From positions 124,001-188,000 of the forward strand of contig CAVTIS010000005.1 in NCBI GenBank assembly GCA_963734845.1: 64,000 nt of DNA. Reading direction: 5' to 3'. Shown here piece after piece: positions 31,552 through 40,336 of this stretch (positions are counted from its first letter, which is position 1; every line of letters begins with the position of its first letter). The translations under genes were made by a program, and so were the position numbers. Source of the stretch: JAKAVN01 sp963734845. GTDB lineage: Bacteria; Desulfobacterota; Binatia; Binatales; Binataceae. The notes under the pieces are model-generated. The model saw only the letters and a list, made by a program, of their open reading frames with translations. It was not told the origin of the DNA and made no database searches.

Positions 31552-34257
31552 ATGTCAGACATTATAGAAGCGAGAAGCTACTCGGCGAACGAGGTGCTGC
31601 GTGACGGCGGCTCGATCCATATCCGCGCTATCCGCGCCGACGACAAGGAGCGGCTGCTCGATCACTTCCGCCACATGAGTCAGGACTCGATCTACCATCG
31701 TTTCTTCGGACTGAAACATACGCTGAGCGAGCAGGACCTCGTTCGTTTCACCGAGGTCGACTTCGTCACTCACGTCGCCCTGGTGGCGACGCTGCGCACC
31801 GGCGGCGACGAGCGCTTTATCGGCGTCGGCCGTTACGTCACCACGGGACCGGCGCGTGCGGAAGTCGCCTTCGCGGTCCTCGACGAGCATCAGGGGCGCG
31901 GTATCGGCACGGTGCTGCTCGACCATCTTGGCCGCGTCGCCCGCGCCCTTGGAATCACCGAGTTCCAGGCCGACGTGCTGGGCGACAACAACCGGATGCT
32001 CGAGGTCTTCGCCAAGAGCGGCTTGCGCGTGAAACGCTCAACCGACGCCGGCGTGGTTCATCTGAGCTTCCCGACCGGCGAAACCGAGGCCTCGCGCCAG
32101 GCGAGCGAGTTGCGCAACTGGACCGCGGCCGGCGAGAGTATCCGCAAGCTGCTCCATCCGCGATCAGTCGCGGTGATCGGCGCGTCGCGCTCGCGCGACA
32201 AGATCGGCGGCATGCTGGTCGCCAATCTGCAGCGCGCCGGATTCAACGGACCGATATATCCGGTTAATCCCGCCGCCAGCGAGGTGATGGGACTGCGATG
32301 CCACCCGAGCGTGGCCGCGATTGGCGCGCCGGTGGACCTGGCGCTCATCGCGATACCCGCCGCACTGGTCCATGGCGCGATCGAAGACTGCGCACGCGCG
32401 CACGTACATGGCGTGGTGGTTATAACGTCGGGCTTCGCCGAGGTCTCGCCCGAGGGACGCGCGGAGGAGGAACGGCTGTTCCAGGCAGTGCGCGCGTCTG
32501 GGATGCGAATGGTGGGGCCGAACTGCATGGGTGTGCTCAATACCGATCCGGCGGTACGGCTGGACGGGACCTTCGCGCCAACCTTGCCGCCGCCCGGCAA
32601 CGTCGGGATGTACTCGCAAAGCGGCGCGCTCGGCATCGCGATTCTCGATTACATGAACAGCCGCGGGCTCGGACTTTCGACCTTTGTCTCGGCCGGCAAT
32701 CGCTCCGACGTCTCCAACAACGACCTGCTCGCCTACTGGCTCGATGACGCGCGCACCGGCGTGGTCGTGCTCTATCTCGAGAGCGTCGGCAATCCGCGCA
32801 AGTTCGCGCGCCTGGCGCCCGAGGTCGCGCGCCGCCGCCCGATCGTCGCGGTCAAGTCGGGACGCTCGGCGGCCGGACGGCGTGCCGCGTCCAGCCATAG
32901 CGCTGCCCTCGCCAACCTCGACGTTGCAGTCGAGGCGCTGTTCGAACAAGCCGGCGTGATCCGTACCAACACCTTGATGGAACTGTTCGACGTGGTCGCG
33001 ATGCTGTCGACACAGCCGGTCCCGACCGGCCCGCGCGTCGGCGTGGTGACCAACGCCGGCGGCCCCGGAATCCTTTTGGCTGACGCGTGCGAAGCGCAGG
33101 GCCTCCTACTGCCGCGGCCGGCCGACATCACGATCGATACACTCCGCTCGTTCCTGCCCCCGCGCGCGTCGTTCGGAAATCCGGTCGATCTGACCGCGAC
33201 CGCCGGTCCGTTGGAGTACGAACGCGCGATCGCGGCAGTCGGCGCCGATCCCGGCGTCGATTCGGTGGTTGCGGTCTATATTCCAGCCACCGAGGCGCCG
33301 CGAAATCTCGTCGCCGACGCAATCGCGCGCGGCGCGTCCGAGGTGCCGGCGCACAAGCCGGTGCTTACCGTATTCCTTTCCTCAAAATGGCCGCAGGCGG
33401 TAATTGATGCGGGCGCGCGTGGCAAGCTTCCGTCGTATGCGTTTCCGGAAAACGCCGCGATGGTGCTGGCGGCGGCGTATCGGTATTCGCGATGGCGCGA
33501 GCGGCCGCGCGGCAAGGCGCTCGAACTGAGCCAGTTCGCGATGGGCACCGTGCGCGCAGTGGTCGATCGTGCGCTCAAGGAGGCCACCGCCCCCATCTGG
33601 CTTGCGCCAGAGGAGATTGCGATTATCCTGCGCGCCGCCGGAATCGAATGCGCGCAGTCCGAGCGCGCCTCCGTCGCCGACGCGCCGCAAATCGCCGATA
33701 GCCTCGGCTACCCGCTGGTCGCCAAAGTGATCGCACCTGGCGTCACGCATAAGAGCGACATCGGCGGCGTGATCCTGGGACTGCATTCGCCCGTCGCGGT
33801 GGCCGAGGCCGCGGTCACGCTGGCCGACCGTGCACGCACTGCAGGCGCCGCCCTCGAAGGCGTGCTGCTGCAGCGCGAGGTCCAGGGCGGAATCGAGGCG
33901 CTGGTCGGCGTCACCACCGACCCGACTTTCGGTCCGTTGCTGGTGTGCGGTCTAGGCGGCGTGATGGTCGAACTGACCCACGACATCGCGTTCCGGTTGA
34001 GTCCGGTTACCGATATCGACGCGCGGGAGATGTTAGCGTCACTCAGAACCGGCCGCCTGCTCGACGGCTACCGCGGCGCCGCGCCGGGCGACCGCGAGGC
34101 GCTGATCGCGGTGCTGCAGCGCGTGTCGGCGTTGATCGAAGCGATTCCTGAACTGACCGAGATGGATCTGAATCCGGTGAAGGTACTGCCGCCGAGCAAC
34201 GGTGCGATAGTCGTTGACGCGCGGATCCGTCTGCGCCCGACTTCGAAAGGTATCTAA
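31552..34257 (+). CDS. GNAT acetyltransferase fused to ADP-forming acyl-CoA synthetase
   Basis: The 901-residue protein has an N-terminal GNAT domain (residues about 20-175; acetyl-CoA loop VLDEHQGRGIGTVLLDHL). A CoA-binding Rossmann domain follows (LLHPRSVAVIGASRSRDKIGG, about 200-330), then the succinyl-CoA synthetase-like domain with PNCMGVLN and SHSAALAN, and an ATP-grasp domain (about 670-900; GYPLVAKVIAPGVTHKSDIGGV). His449 in SHSAALAN matches the phosphohistidine of ADP-forming acetyl-CoA synthetases, so the ligase half may be active. The GNAT domain is at the N-terminus, as in Streptomyces PatA-type proteins and unlike Salmonella Pat. Lysine acetylation of acyl-CoA synthetases, or acyl-CoA synthesis for the block, is plausible. 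Confidence 0.9.
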   Translation: MSDIIEARSYSANEVLRDGGSIHIRAIRADDKERLLDHFRHMSQDSIYHRFFGLKHTLSEQDLVRFTEVDFVTHVALVATLRTGGDERFIGVGRYVTTGPARAEVAFAVLDEHQGRGIGTVLLDHLGRVARALGITEFQADVLGDNNRMLEVFAKSGLRVKRSTDAGVVHLSFPTGETEASRQASELRNWTAAGESIRKLLHPRSVAVIGASRSRDKIGGMLVANLQRAGFNGPIYPVNPAASEVMGLRCHPSVAAIGAPVDLALIAIPAALVHGAIEDCARAHVHGVVVITSGFAEVSPEGRAEEERLFQAVRASGMRMVGPNCMGVLNTDPAVRLDGTFAPTLPPPGNVGMYSQSGALGIAILDYMNSRGLGLSTFVSAGNRSDVSNNDLLAYWLDDARTGVVVLYLESVGNPRKFARLAPEVARRRPIVAVKSGRSAAGRRAASSHSAALANLDVAVEALFEQAGVIRTNTLMELFDVVAMLSTQPVPTGPRVGVVTNAGGPGILLADACEAQGLLLPRPADITIDTLRSFLPPRASFGNPVDLTATAGPLEYERAIAAVGADPGVDSVVAVYIPATEAPRNLVADAIARGASEVPAHKPVLTVFLSSKWPQAVIDAGARGKLPSYAFPENAAMVLAAAYRYSRWRERPRGKALELSQFAMGTVRAVVDRALKEATAPIWLAPEEIAIILRAAGIECAQSERASVADAPQIADSLGYPLVAKVIAPGVTHKSDIGGVILGLHSPVAVAEAAVTLADRARTAGAALEGVLLQREVQGGIEALVGVTTDPTFGPLLVCGLGGVMVELTHDIAFRLSPVTDIDAREMLASLRTGRLLDGYRGAAPGDREALIAVLQRVSALIEAIPELTEMDLNPVKVLPPSNGAIVVDARIRLRPTSKGI

Positions 34258-34287
34258 CGCGCGAGTCGAGTCCTAGCGCGACGACGC

Positions 34288-35031
34288 CTACCGTGGCTCC
34301 TCTTCGCGTTCTGGAGAGGAGGAGTCGCTGCGCGCCTCCTCCTCTCCGGAACGCTCGTCGTCCGGCACCGGCGCGATGACTGGCGACGCGCTCTGCGCGT
34401 CGCCAGTCATCTCCGCCGGTGTCTCGGCTTCGGCGCCGCTGAGCGGCGCCGCTTCTTCTCCCCCGCGGGAAGGCGCGGGCAGCGGGTCGGCGGCTTCCTG
34501 CGCTCCCCGCTCTTCGAGTTCCTTGAACTCCTCGAGGTCGGGCAGGCCCTCGAGGTCGCGCAGTCCGAAAACCTCGAGGAACTCCGGTGAGGTCGCGTAC
34601 ATGATCGGGCGCCCGGGCGCTTCCTTGCGCCCGGCGATCCGCACCAAGTGGCGTTCGAGCAGCGTTTCAAGCACGCCGCCCGAATCGACGCCGCGCAACT
34701 GCTCGATCTCGGGACGAGTTACCGGCTGACGGTAGGCGATGATCGCGAGTGTCTCCAGCAGCGGACGGCTAAGCCGCGGTGGCTTGGCGGCGAGCAGCTT
34801 GCGCACGTAGAGCGCGTGCTCCTTGGGCGTGCGCAACTGGTAGCCGCCCGCAACCTCTTCGAGCATCACGCCGCGCCCGCCATAACCGACAAGCATCTCG
34901 CCCAGCGCCTTTTTGATCACGTCGCGCGCGACAACGTTCTCCAGCGCCGCCGCCAGCCGTACGAGCGGCACCGGCTCCCCCGCCGCAAACAGCAGGCTTT
35001 CCAGAATCGCCTTGAGCCGTTCCTCTTCCAT
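34288..35031 (-). CDS. scpB: Segregation and condensation protein B
   Basis: The 247-residue ScpB homologue has the tandem winged-helix core in residues 1-185 (LKAILESLLFAAGEPVPL; YRQPVTRPEIEQLRGVDSGGVLETLLERHLV). The acidic, low-complexity C-terminal tail is rich in Glu, Pro and Ser. With ScpA and SMC it forms the condensin-like complex that organises chromosomes. It lies 62 bp downstream of scpA and converges with the acyl-CoA synthetase gene (30 bp between stops). The tail accounts for the somewhat greater than usual length. Confidence 0.93.
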   Translation of the reverse strand: MEEERLKAILESLLFAAGEPVPLVRLAAALENVVARDVIKKALGEMLVGYGGRGVMLEEVAGGYQLRTPKEHALYVRKLLAAKPPRLSRPLLETLAIIAYRQPVTRPEIEQLRGVDSGGVLETLLERHLVRIAGRKEAPGRPIMYATSPEFLEVFGLRDLEGLPDLEEFKELEERGAQEAADPLPAPSRGGEEAAPLSGAEAETPAEMTGDAQSASPVIAPVPDDERSGEEEARSDSSSPEREEEPR

Positions 35032-35093
35032 TCCACTCCCGCCGCCAGCCGCTTAGCCGCGACTCGTCGCTAACCCTATTTGATGATGCCCTT

Positions 35094-35921
35094 TCACGGC
35101 TGCTGCTCGCCCGCGGGCGGCGGTGGAGTTTCGCCGGGAGCGGCCTGTTCGCGCCGTTCGAGCAGGATCGGGCCGTAGCGATGCTCCTGGCGCGCGCGCA
35201 CTCTGCCCTGACGAATCAGCTCCAACAGCGCCATGAAGGTGGCGATCACCACCGAACGATCGTTGGAATCGCGAAAATCCTCGAACAGCGCTGCGAATTC
35301 CACCGGGCCGCCGCTTTGCTCGAGCGCCGCCATGATCCGCGGGATACATTCGGCGACCGGGATGTCGCGCAGCGCGATCTGGCGCGGCGCGGTGTCGGTC
35401 AGCCGCTTCAGCACCGCCGCCATCGCCTCGACCAGGTCGAACAGCGACACGTTGAGCCGCGGCGCTCCACCCTCCTCTTCGGGCGGCGGCTCGGGCAGCT
35501 TCTCGCCCGGCGCGGCGAAGACGTCGCGGCCCAAAAGCGCGCGCGCGCCGAGCTTCTCGGCGGCCTCGCGATAGCGCTGGTACTCGAGCAGGCGAGCCAC
35601 CAGGTCGCGCTTGAGTTCTTCGGCCTCTTCCAGCTCCTCGCTACCCGCGTGGGGCAGCATCGAGAACGATTTGATGAGCAGCAGCGTCGCCGCCATCACC
35701 AGGTACTCGCCGGCCACGTCGAGATTGAGGGAATCGAGCAGTTCGAGATAGGCGAGATACTGCTCGGTGATAATGCTGGCGGTAACGTCGCGCGCGTCGA
35801 GTTCGGCGCGCTTGATAAGATGAAGTAGCAGGTCGAGCGGCCCCTCGTAGATCGGCAGGCGAAAGCGCGGCCCCGCGGCCGCCTCGACGCGCTCCGCGGC
35901 GTCCTGCGAACTGTCGCTCAC
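35094..35921 (-). CDS. scpA: Segregation and condensation protein A
   Basis: The 275-residue kleisin begins, after a short acidic leader, with YEGPLDLLLHLIKRAELDARDV, the typical ScpA N-terminus that contacts the SMC neck. It ends with a winged-helix region (FMALLELIRQGRVRARQEHRYGPILL). A Pro/Gln tail follows. Start GTG at 35921 overlaps the stop of the M50 protease gene as GTGA, so translation is coupled. It acts with ScpB just downstream. Confidence 0.93.
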   Translation of the reverse strand: MSDSSQDAAERVEAAAGPRFRLPIYEGPLDLLLHLIKRAELDARDVTASIITEQYLAYLELLDSLNLDVAGEYLVMAATLLLIKSFSMLPHAGSEELEEAEELKRDLVARLLEYQRYREAAEKLGARALLGRDVFAAPGEKLPEPPPEEEGGAPRLNVSLFDLVEAMAAVLKRLTDTAPRQIALRDIPVAECIPRIMAALEQSGGPVEFAALFEDFRDSNDRSVVIATFMALLELIRQGRVRARQEHRYGPILLERREQAAPGETPPPPAGEQQP

Positions 35922-36622
35922 AGCAGCACCCGCGCGATCGCGCTGATCAGGGGATTTATAACTACGTCCACCGCGTTCGTATACAACAACGCGAATAATA
36001 TCAGAAGTCCGTACGGTTCAAGACGCGCAAACGCCCGCGCCGCGGGCAGCGGCAAAAGTCCCACCACTACCCGGCCACCGTCGAGCGGTAGCAGCGGAAG
36101 CAGGTTGAAAACCGCGAGCAGCACGTTGATCATCACCGACGCCTGCATCATGTAAACGATCGGCAGCGCGACCGCCTCGCCCCACGGCGCGTTGACGTAC
36201 GGCGCGAGCATCCGCGCCGCAAAGGCGCTCGCGACCGCCAGCGCCAGGTTGGTCAGCGGACCCGCCGCGGCGACCGCGATCATCCCGCCGCGGGGCGGAG
36301 TCAAGCGGCGGAAATCGACCGGCACCGGCTTGGCGTATCCAAAGACCGGCAGATGCAGAAAAAGTAATAGCGCGGGCATGATGACGGTGCCGATCGGATC
36401 GACGTGGTTTAGAGGATTGAGCGTCAACCGCCCGGCTCGCTTCGCAGTATCGTCGCCGAGCAGGTTCGCGACGTAACCGTGCATCACTTCGTGAAGCACG
36501 ATCGCGAATACGGTGGGCACCGCCCAGATCGAGAGCGTTACGATAAATTCGCTAAGATTGGACAAGCTCGGTCTCGCCTTCGTCTCCAGGACATCTTCAG
36601 GATATTCCAGCGCGAGAGGCAC
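35918..36622 (-). CDS. Site-2 protease-like M50 family metalloprotease
   Basis: The 234-residue membrane protein has about six hydrophobic segments, the zinc site HEVMHG (about residue 44-49), a HVDPIGTVIMPALL segment and the second metal motif NLLPLLPLDGGRV near residue 170. This is the compact Rv-type site-2 protease (YwhC-like) without PDZ domain that cleaves within membranes. The GTG start at 36622 lies inside the end of xerD. A TTG at 36565 that would begin LSNLSEFIVTLSI is an alternative nearer the first helix. It sits between xerD and scpA with overlaps on both sides. Confidence 0.88.
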   Translation of the reverse strand: MPLALEYPEDVLETKARPSLSNLSEFIVTLSIWAVPTVFAIVLHEVMHGYVANLLGDDTAKRAGRLTLNPLNHVDPIGTVIMPALLLFLHLPVFGYAKPVPVDFRRLTPPRGGMIAVAAAGPLTNLALAVASAFAARMLAPYVNAPWGEAVALPIVYMMQASVMINVLLAVFNLLPLLPLDGGRVVVGLLPLPAARAFARLEPYGLLILFALLYTNAVDVVINPLISAIARVLL

Positions 36623-37592
36623 GCGGATGGTGCGTGCGATGGACCTTGCGCAGATGGGTTTTCGACAGATGCGTATAAATCTGGGTGGTCGAGATGTCGC
36701 TGTGACCGAGCATCTCCTGCACCGCGCGCAAATCCGCGCCGCCTTCCAGCAGATGGGTAGCGAAACAGTGGCGAAGCGTGTGCGGGCTTACCCATGAAAG
36801 GCGGGGTTCCGCGACGGTCCATCCTTTGAGCGCCTTGAAAAACCCCTGACGCGTCATCGCACGCCCCAGCCGGCTGGTGAATAGTATCGGCGACGACCGC
36901 GCCGCCCGCGTTTTCTTTCGCAGCTCCGCCTCACGCGCGGCGAGATAATTCTTGAGCGCGCGCACGGCGGCCGATCCGATCGGCACGATCCTTTCCTTGC
37001 CGCCTTTGCCCAATACAACCACGATTCGCTCGGCAACGTTGACCTGGCCGGCCCTCAGGCCGACCAGCTCCGAGACCCGCAGGCCGCATCCGTAGGCGAG
37101 CTCGAGCATCGCGCGGTCGCGCTTGCCGCGAAGCGCTGCGGTATCGATTGCGTCGAGCAGCATCTCGAGGTCGCGCCGGCCGAGTGTGCGCGGGAGCGCG
37201 CGCGGATGCGGCCGGAGTTTAATCGGCGCGGCCGGGTCACGTTCGAGAATTTTCTGCTCGACCATCTCACGCGCGAGGCCACGGATGCTCGCGAGATGGC
37301 GCCGCTGGCTCGCCACCGACATCCCGCGGCGACCCATCGCCTCCAGGTAGCCGCTGACGATGCGCGCCTGCAGCGCCGCGGGCTCGATTTCACGGTCGCG
37401 GCAGTGCTGCTGGAACTCGCGGAGGTCGCGCGCGTAGGCCTGCACCGAGTTGTTGCCCAGTCCGCGTTCGACTCGCAGGCGGTCGAGATGGCGCTCGATG
37501 ATCCGGTCCCAGTCCTGACCCGACCTATCTTGACCCGACCTATCTTGACCCGAGTCCCGCCTGGGACGCCCATGACTGAGCTGGGCTTTCAC
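36597..37592 (-). CDS. xerD: Tyrosine recombinase XerD
   Basis: The 331-residue protein has an N-terminal SAM-like core-binding domain (about 28-115) and a catalytic domain with the complete set: Arg in GCGLRVSEL, Lys in GKGGKERIVPIG, HxxR in SPHTLRHCFATHLL, His/Trp-position His in LGHSDISTTQIYTHL, and the nucleophile tyrosine in IYTHL. It resolves chromosome dimers at dif with FtsK and a partner, XerC, which is not seen here. The first 25 residues carry an unusual repeated SGQDR motif encoded by a 15-bp tandem repeat. The GTG start overlaps the glnD stop as GTGA. Confidence 0.9.
   Translation of the reverse strand: MKAQLSHGRPRRDSGQDRSGQDRSGQDWDRIIERHLDRLRVERGLGNNSVQAYARDLREFQQHCRDREIEPAALQARIVSGYLEAMGRRGMSVASQRRHLASIRGLAREMVEQKILERDPAAPIKLRPHPRALPRTLGRRDLEMLLDAIDTAALRGKRDRAMLELAYGCGLRVSELVGLRAGQVNVAERIVVVLGKGGKERIVPIGSAAVRALKNYLAAREAELRKKTRAARSSPILFTSRLGRAMTRQGFFKALKGWTVAEPRLSWVSPHTLRHCFATHLLEGGADLRAVQEMLGHSDISTTQIYTHLSKTHLRKVHRTHHPRASRAGIS
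37516..37553. repeat. 15-bp tandem repeat in the 5' end of xerD
   Basis: TGACCCGACCTATCT is repeated exactly at 37516-37530 and 37531-37545, and a third partial copy of 8 bases follows. Each unit encodes SGQDR on the minus strand. Being a multiple of three, copy changes keep the frame. Confidence 0.9.
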
Positions 37593-40336
37593 GCGGCTCC
37601 GTTGTGGGTCGGCACGTCGTCGAGCCGCTCGACCAGCGCGGCGCGCAAGCGGCGCATCGCTTCGAGCTCTACGACTTTTCCGCCGCTCAAGTCGCTGATG
37701 TAGAAAACGTCAAGCGCTTGGTCGGCGTTGGTCGAGATGCGCGCCAGATGGATCACCATCCCGAGCTTGAACAGCGTATGCGTGATCGCGAAGAGCAGTC
37801 CGACCCGGTCCTGGGTGAAAACGTCGACCACCGTGTATTGCTCGGAGCTGCGGTTGTCGACCGTAATCTCGGTCGCCACGCGGCGCAAAAACTTTCGCCC
37901 GGCGATGCGCGTGCGCTGCGCCTCGGCCACCATTGCCTCCAGGTCGCGTTGGCCCGCCAGCACCGCCTCGAGGTCGCGCTCGACGCGCAGCCATCGCTCC
38001 TCTTCCATCGTCATTCCGCCGGCGCCATGCGAGACGCGAAAAACGTCGAGCGCCACGCCATCGGCGCGGGTCGTGATACGCGCCGAGAGAATGTTGAGAT
38101 TGTTGGCGGTAAGCACGCCGGCGATTTTCGAGAACAGGCCCGGCTGATCGCGGGTGGCGACGATGAACTCGCTGAACTCGAGCTCGGGAAAATGGCGATG
38201 GCGGCAGACCAGCGCCTGCTCGCGCAACGCCCGCATCAGTTCGAAATGCGTCGGGATGTCGTCCTCGGGGACCGTGAGAAAGTAGCGATCGGGCATCAGG
38301 TCGAGAAAGGCAGCGAGCTCTTCGGGTGAGGCGCCGAGAGGGTTGAGCCGATCGCGCACGGCGGCCTTGACCAGGGCGAGCCGGCGCGCCGGATCGACCG
38401 CCTCGCGATCGCCCTGCTCCAGAATCTTGAGCGCGCGCATGTAGAGGTCGCTCAGCAGCATGTCACGCCAGTTGTTGTAGACGTTGGGCGCGACTGCCCG
38501 CATGTCGGCAAAGGTCATCAGATAGAGCGCCTTCAGCCGGTCGATCGAGCCGACCGTGCGCGCGAACTCCTCGACCGTGCGCACGTCGTCGACGTCGCCC
38601 TTCTGCGCCACTTGCGACATCATCAGATGATTGCGCACCAGGAACACCACCAGGTCGGTCTCTTCGCCGTCCAGGCCCAGGCGGCGTGAGACTTCGGCCG
38701 TGAGCAGCGCGCCGCGCTCGTGATGGTCGTGGCCGTGCCCCTTGCCGATATCGTGCAGGACCAGGGCGAGAAAAATGAACGGCAGCGCGGAGACCTCGCG
38801 CACGACCTCGGTGAGCAGCGGATTGCTGTCCTTGAACTCGCCCGCGCGCAGCCGCTCGAGCTCGCGCACCGCGGCCAGCGAATGCCGGTCGACGGTATAG
38901 ATATGGTAGAGGTCGTGCAGCACGCGCGCATAGAGATTGCCGAACTCGGGAATCACCGCGCCCAGCACACCCGCGCGATGCATCGCCTCCAGCGTCTCGG
39001 CCACGCACTGGCGCCCCGAGAGAATTCCCATCAACGCCATCCCGGTCCGCGGGTCGCAGCGGAAAGCGTCGTCGATCAATCCCAGGCTGTCGCGCACCTG
39101 CTGGTAGGCGCTGCCCGAAAGCTCTACGCCGTGCGCCTGGCAATCGGCGAAGATAGTGATCAGATTGATCGGCGCGCGGGTGAAGAAGTCCTTCTCCGCG
39201 ATGGCCAGCAAGCGGCCCTGGATCAGCACGCCGGGACGAATCTGGCGCCCGCCGGTGCGGCGCATGAAGCGTCCGGCCGCGGGGTCCTCGGTGACGCGCG
39301 CAATGAGTCCCTCGGAGAAGCGATGGATGGCGGCGGCTTGCGCGTAATAGGAGCGCATCAGCGCCGATGACGCGCTACCCGAGTCGTCCGCGCTAAAGCC
39401 GAGCAGGGGCGCGATCTGTTCCTGGTACTCGAAGGTGAGCTGGTCGTGATGACGGCCGCTTAAGAAGTGTAGCGAGTTGCGCACGCGGTAGAGAAAATCT
39501 TCCGCGCGCGCGACCTCCTCGAGCTCGGGTTCGCTGATGATCGCCTTCTGCACCAGCTCGCGCAGCGAGTGCACCTTATATTTGACCTTGGCTAGCCACA
39601 GCGCCGTGTGCAGATCGCGGAGCCCCCCCTCGCCCTCCTTGAGTTGCGGCTCGAGCAGATAGATCGAGTCGCCGTAGTGGCGATGACGGTCGCGGCTTTC
39701 CTGGAGCTTGGCCTGGAAGAACTTCTGCTGGTTGCGGTTGAGGACCTCGTCAATCAGCGCCTTGTCGAGCGCCGTCCACAGCTTCTCGTCGCCCGCCAGA
39801 AAACGGATGTCGAGGATAGCGGTCTTCTCTTTCAGGTCATCGGTGGCCGCGCGAACACATTCGCGTACGTTGCGTACCACCTGGCCGACAGTGAGGCCGG
39901 CGTCCCACAGCGCGTGCAGAATTATCTCCGTCACTACTTCGACGTATGGGCCGGGCTTGTAGTCGTGGAGGAAGAGCAGGTCGATGTCGGATTGCGGATT
40001 GAGCTCGCCGCGGCCGTAGCCGCCGCGCGCGATGACCGCGAGGCGCTGGTTGAGGCGTGCGAAGCGTCGTGAATGATGGTGTTCGGCGTAGCGATAGAGC
40101 GCGCGCACCAGCCGGTCGACGCATCCGGTGTACTCGCGAACGATCTCCATCCCGCCCGCGCCCGCGAAATGGCGCGCCGCCAGTTCCTTACGCACCGCGT
40201 CGAGCCACGCGCGTGCGGCCTGCCCGGGCCGCCCGCCGCTTCGGAACTCGGCGTATAGCGAATCCTCGTCGCGCGCAACCGCCGACTCTGCGACGGAGGC
40301 GGCCTCGCTGGAAGCTGAAATCGGCGCCTCGCTCAC
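37589..40336 (-). CDS. glnD: [Protein-PII] uridylyltransferase / uridylyl-removing enzyme
   Basis: The 915-residue GlnD senses glutamine and modifies the PII nitrogen-regulatory proteins. Visible domains are the nucleotidyltransferase with GGYGRGELNPQSDIDLLFLHD (about residue 100-120), a helical region, and the HD domain with LVLHDIGKGHGHDHHERG (about 520). Two C-terminal ACT domains follow (ATRDQPGLFSKIAGVL; TQDRVGLLFAITHTLFKLG), which sense glutamine. Length is normal. It overlaps the amidase gene upstream and xerD downstream by 4 bp each (GTGA). No glnB lies in the window. Confidence 0.95.
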   Translation of the reverse strand: MSEAPISASSEAASVAESAVARDEDSLYAEFRSGGRPGQAARAWLDAVRKELAARHFAGAGGMEIVREYTGCVDRLVRALYRYAEHHHSRRFARLNQRLAVIARGGYGRGELNPQSDIDLLFLHDYKPGPYVEVVTEIILHALWDAGLTVGQVVRNVRECVRAATDDLKEKTAILDIRFLAGDEKLWTALDKALIDEVLNRNQQKFFQAKLQESRDRHRHYGDSIYLLEPQLKEGEGGLRDLHTALWLAKVKYKVHSLRELVQKAIISEPELEEVARAEDFLYRVRNSLHFLSGRHHDQLTFEYQEQIAPLLGFSADDSGSASSALMRSYYAQAAAIHRFSEGLIARVTEDPAAGRFMRRTGGRQIRPGVLIQGRLLAIAEKDFFTRAPINLITIFADCQAHGVELSGSAYQQVRDSLGLIDDAFRCDPRTGMALMGILSGRQCVAETLEAMHRAGVLGAVIPEFGNLYARVLHDLYHIYTVDRHSLAAVRELERLRAGEFKDSNPLLTEVVREVSALPFIFLALVLHDIGKGHGHDHHERGALLTAEVSRRLGLDGEETDLVVFLVRNHLMMSQVAQKGDVDDVRTVEEFARTVGSIDRLKALYLMTFADMRAVAPNVYNNWRDMLLSDLYMRALKILEQGDREAVDPARRLALVKAAVRDRLNPLGASPEELAAFLDLMPDRYFLTVPEDDIPTHFELMRALREQALVCRHRHFPELEFSEFIVATRDQPGLFSKIAGVLTANNLNILSARITTRADGVALDVFRVSHGAGGMTMEEERWLRVERDLEAVLAGQRDLEAMVAEAQRTRIAGRKFLRRVATEITVDNRSSEQYTVVDVFTQDRVGLLFAITHTLFKLGMVIHLARISTNADQALDVFYISDLSGGKVVELEAMRRLRAALVERLDDVPTHNGAA

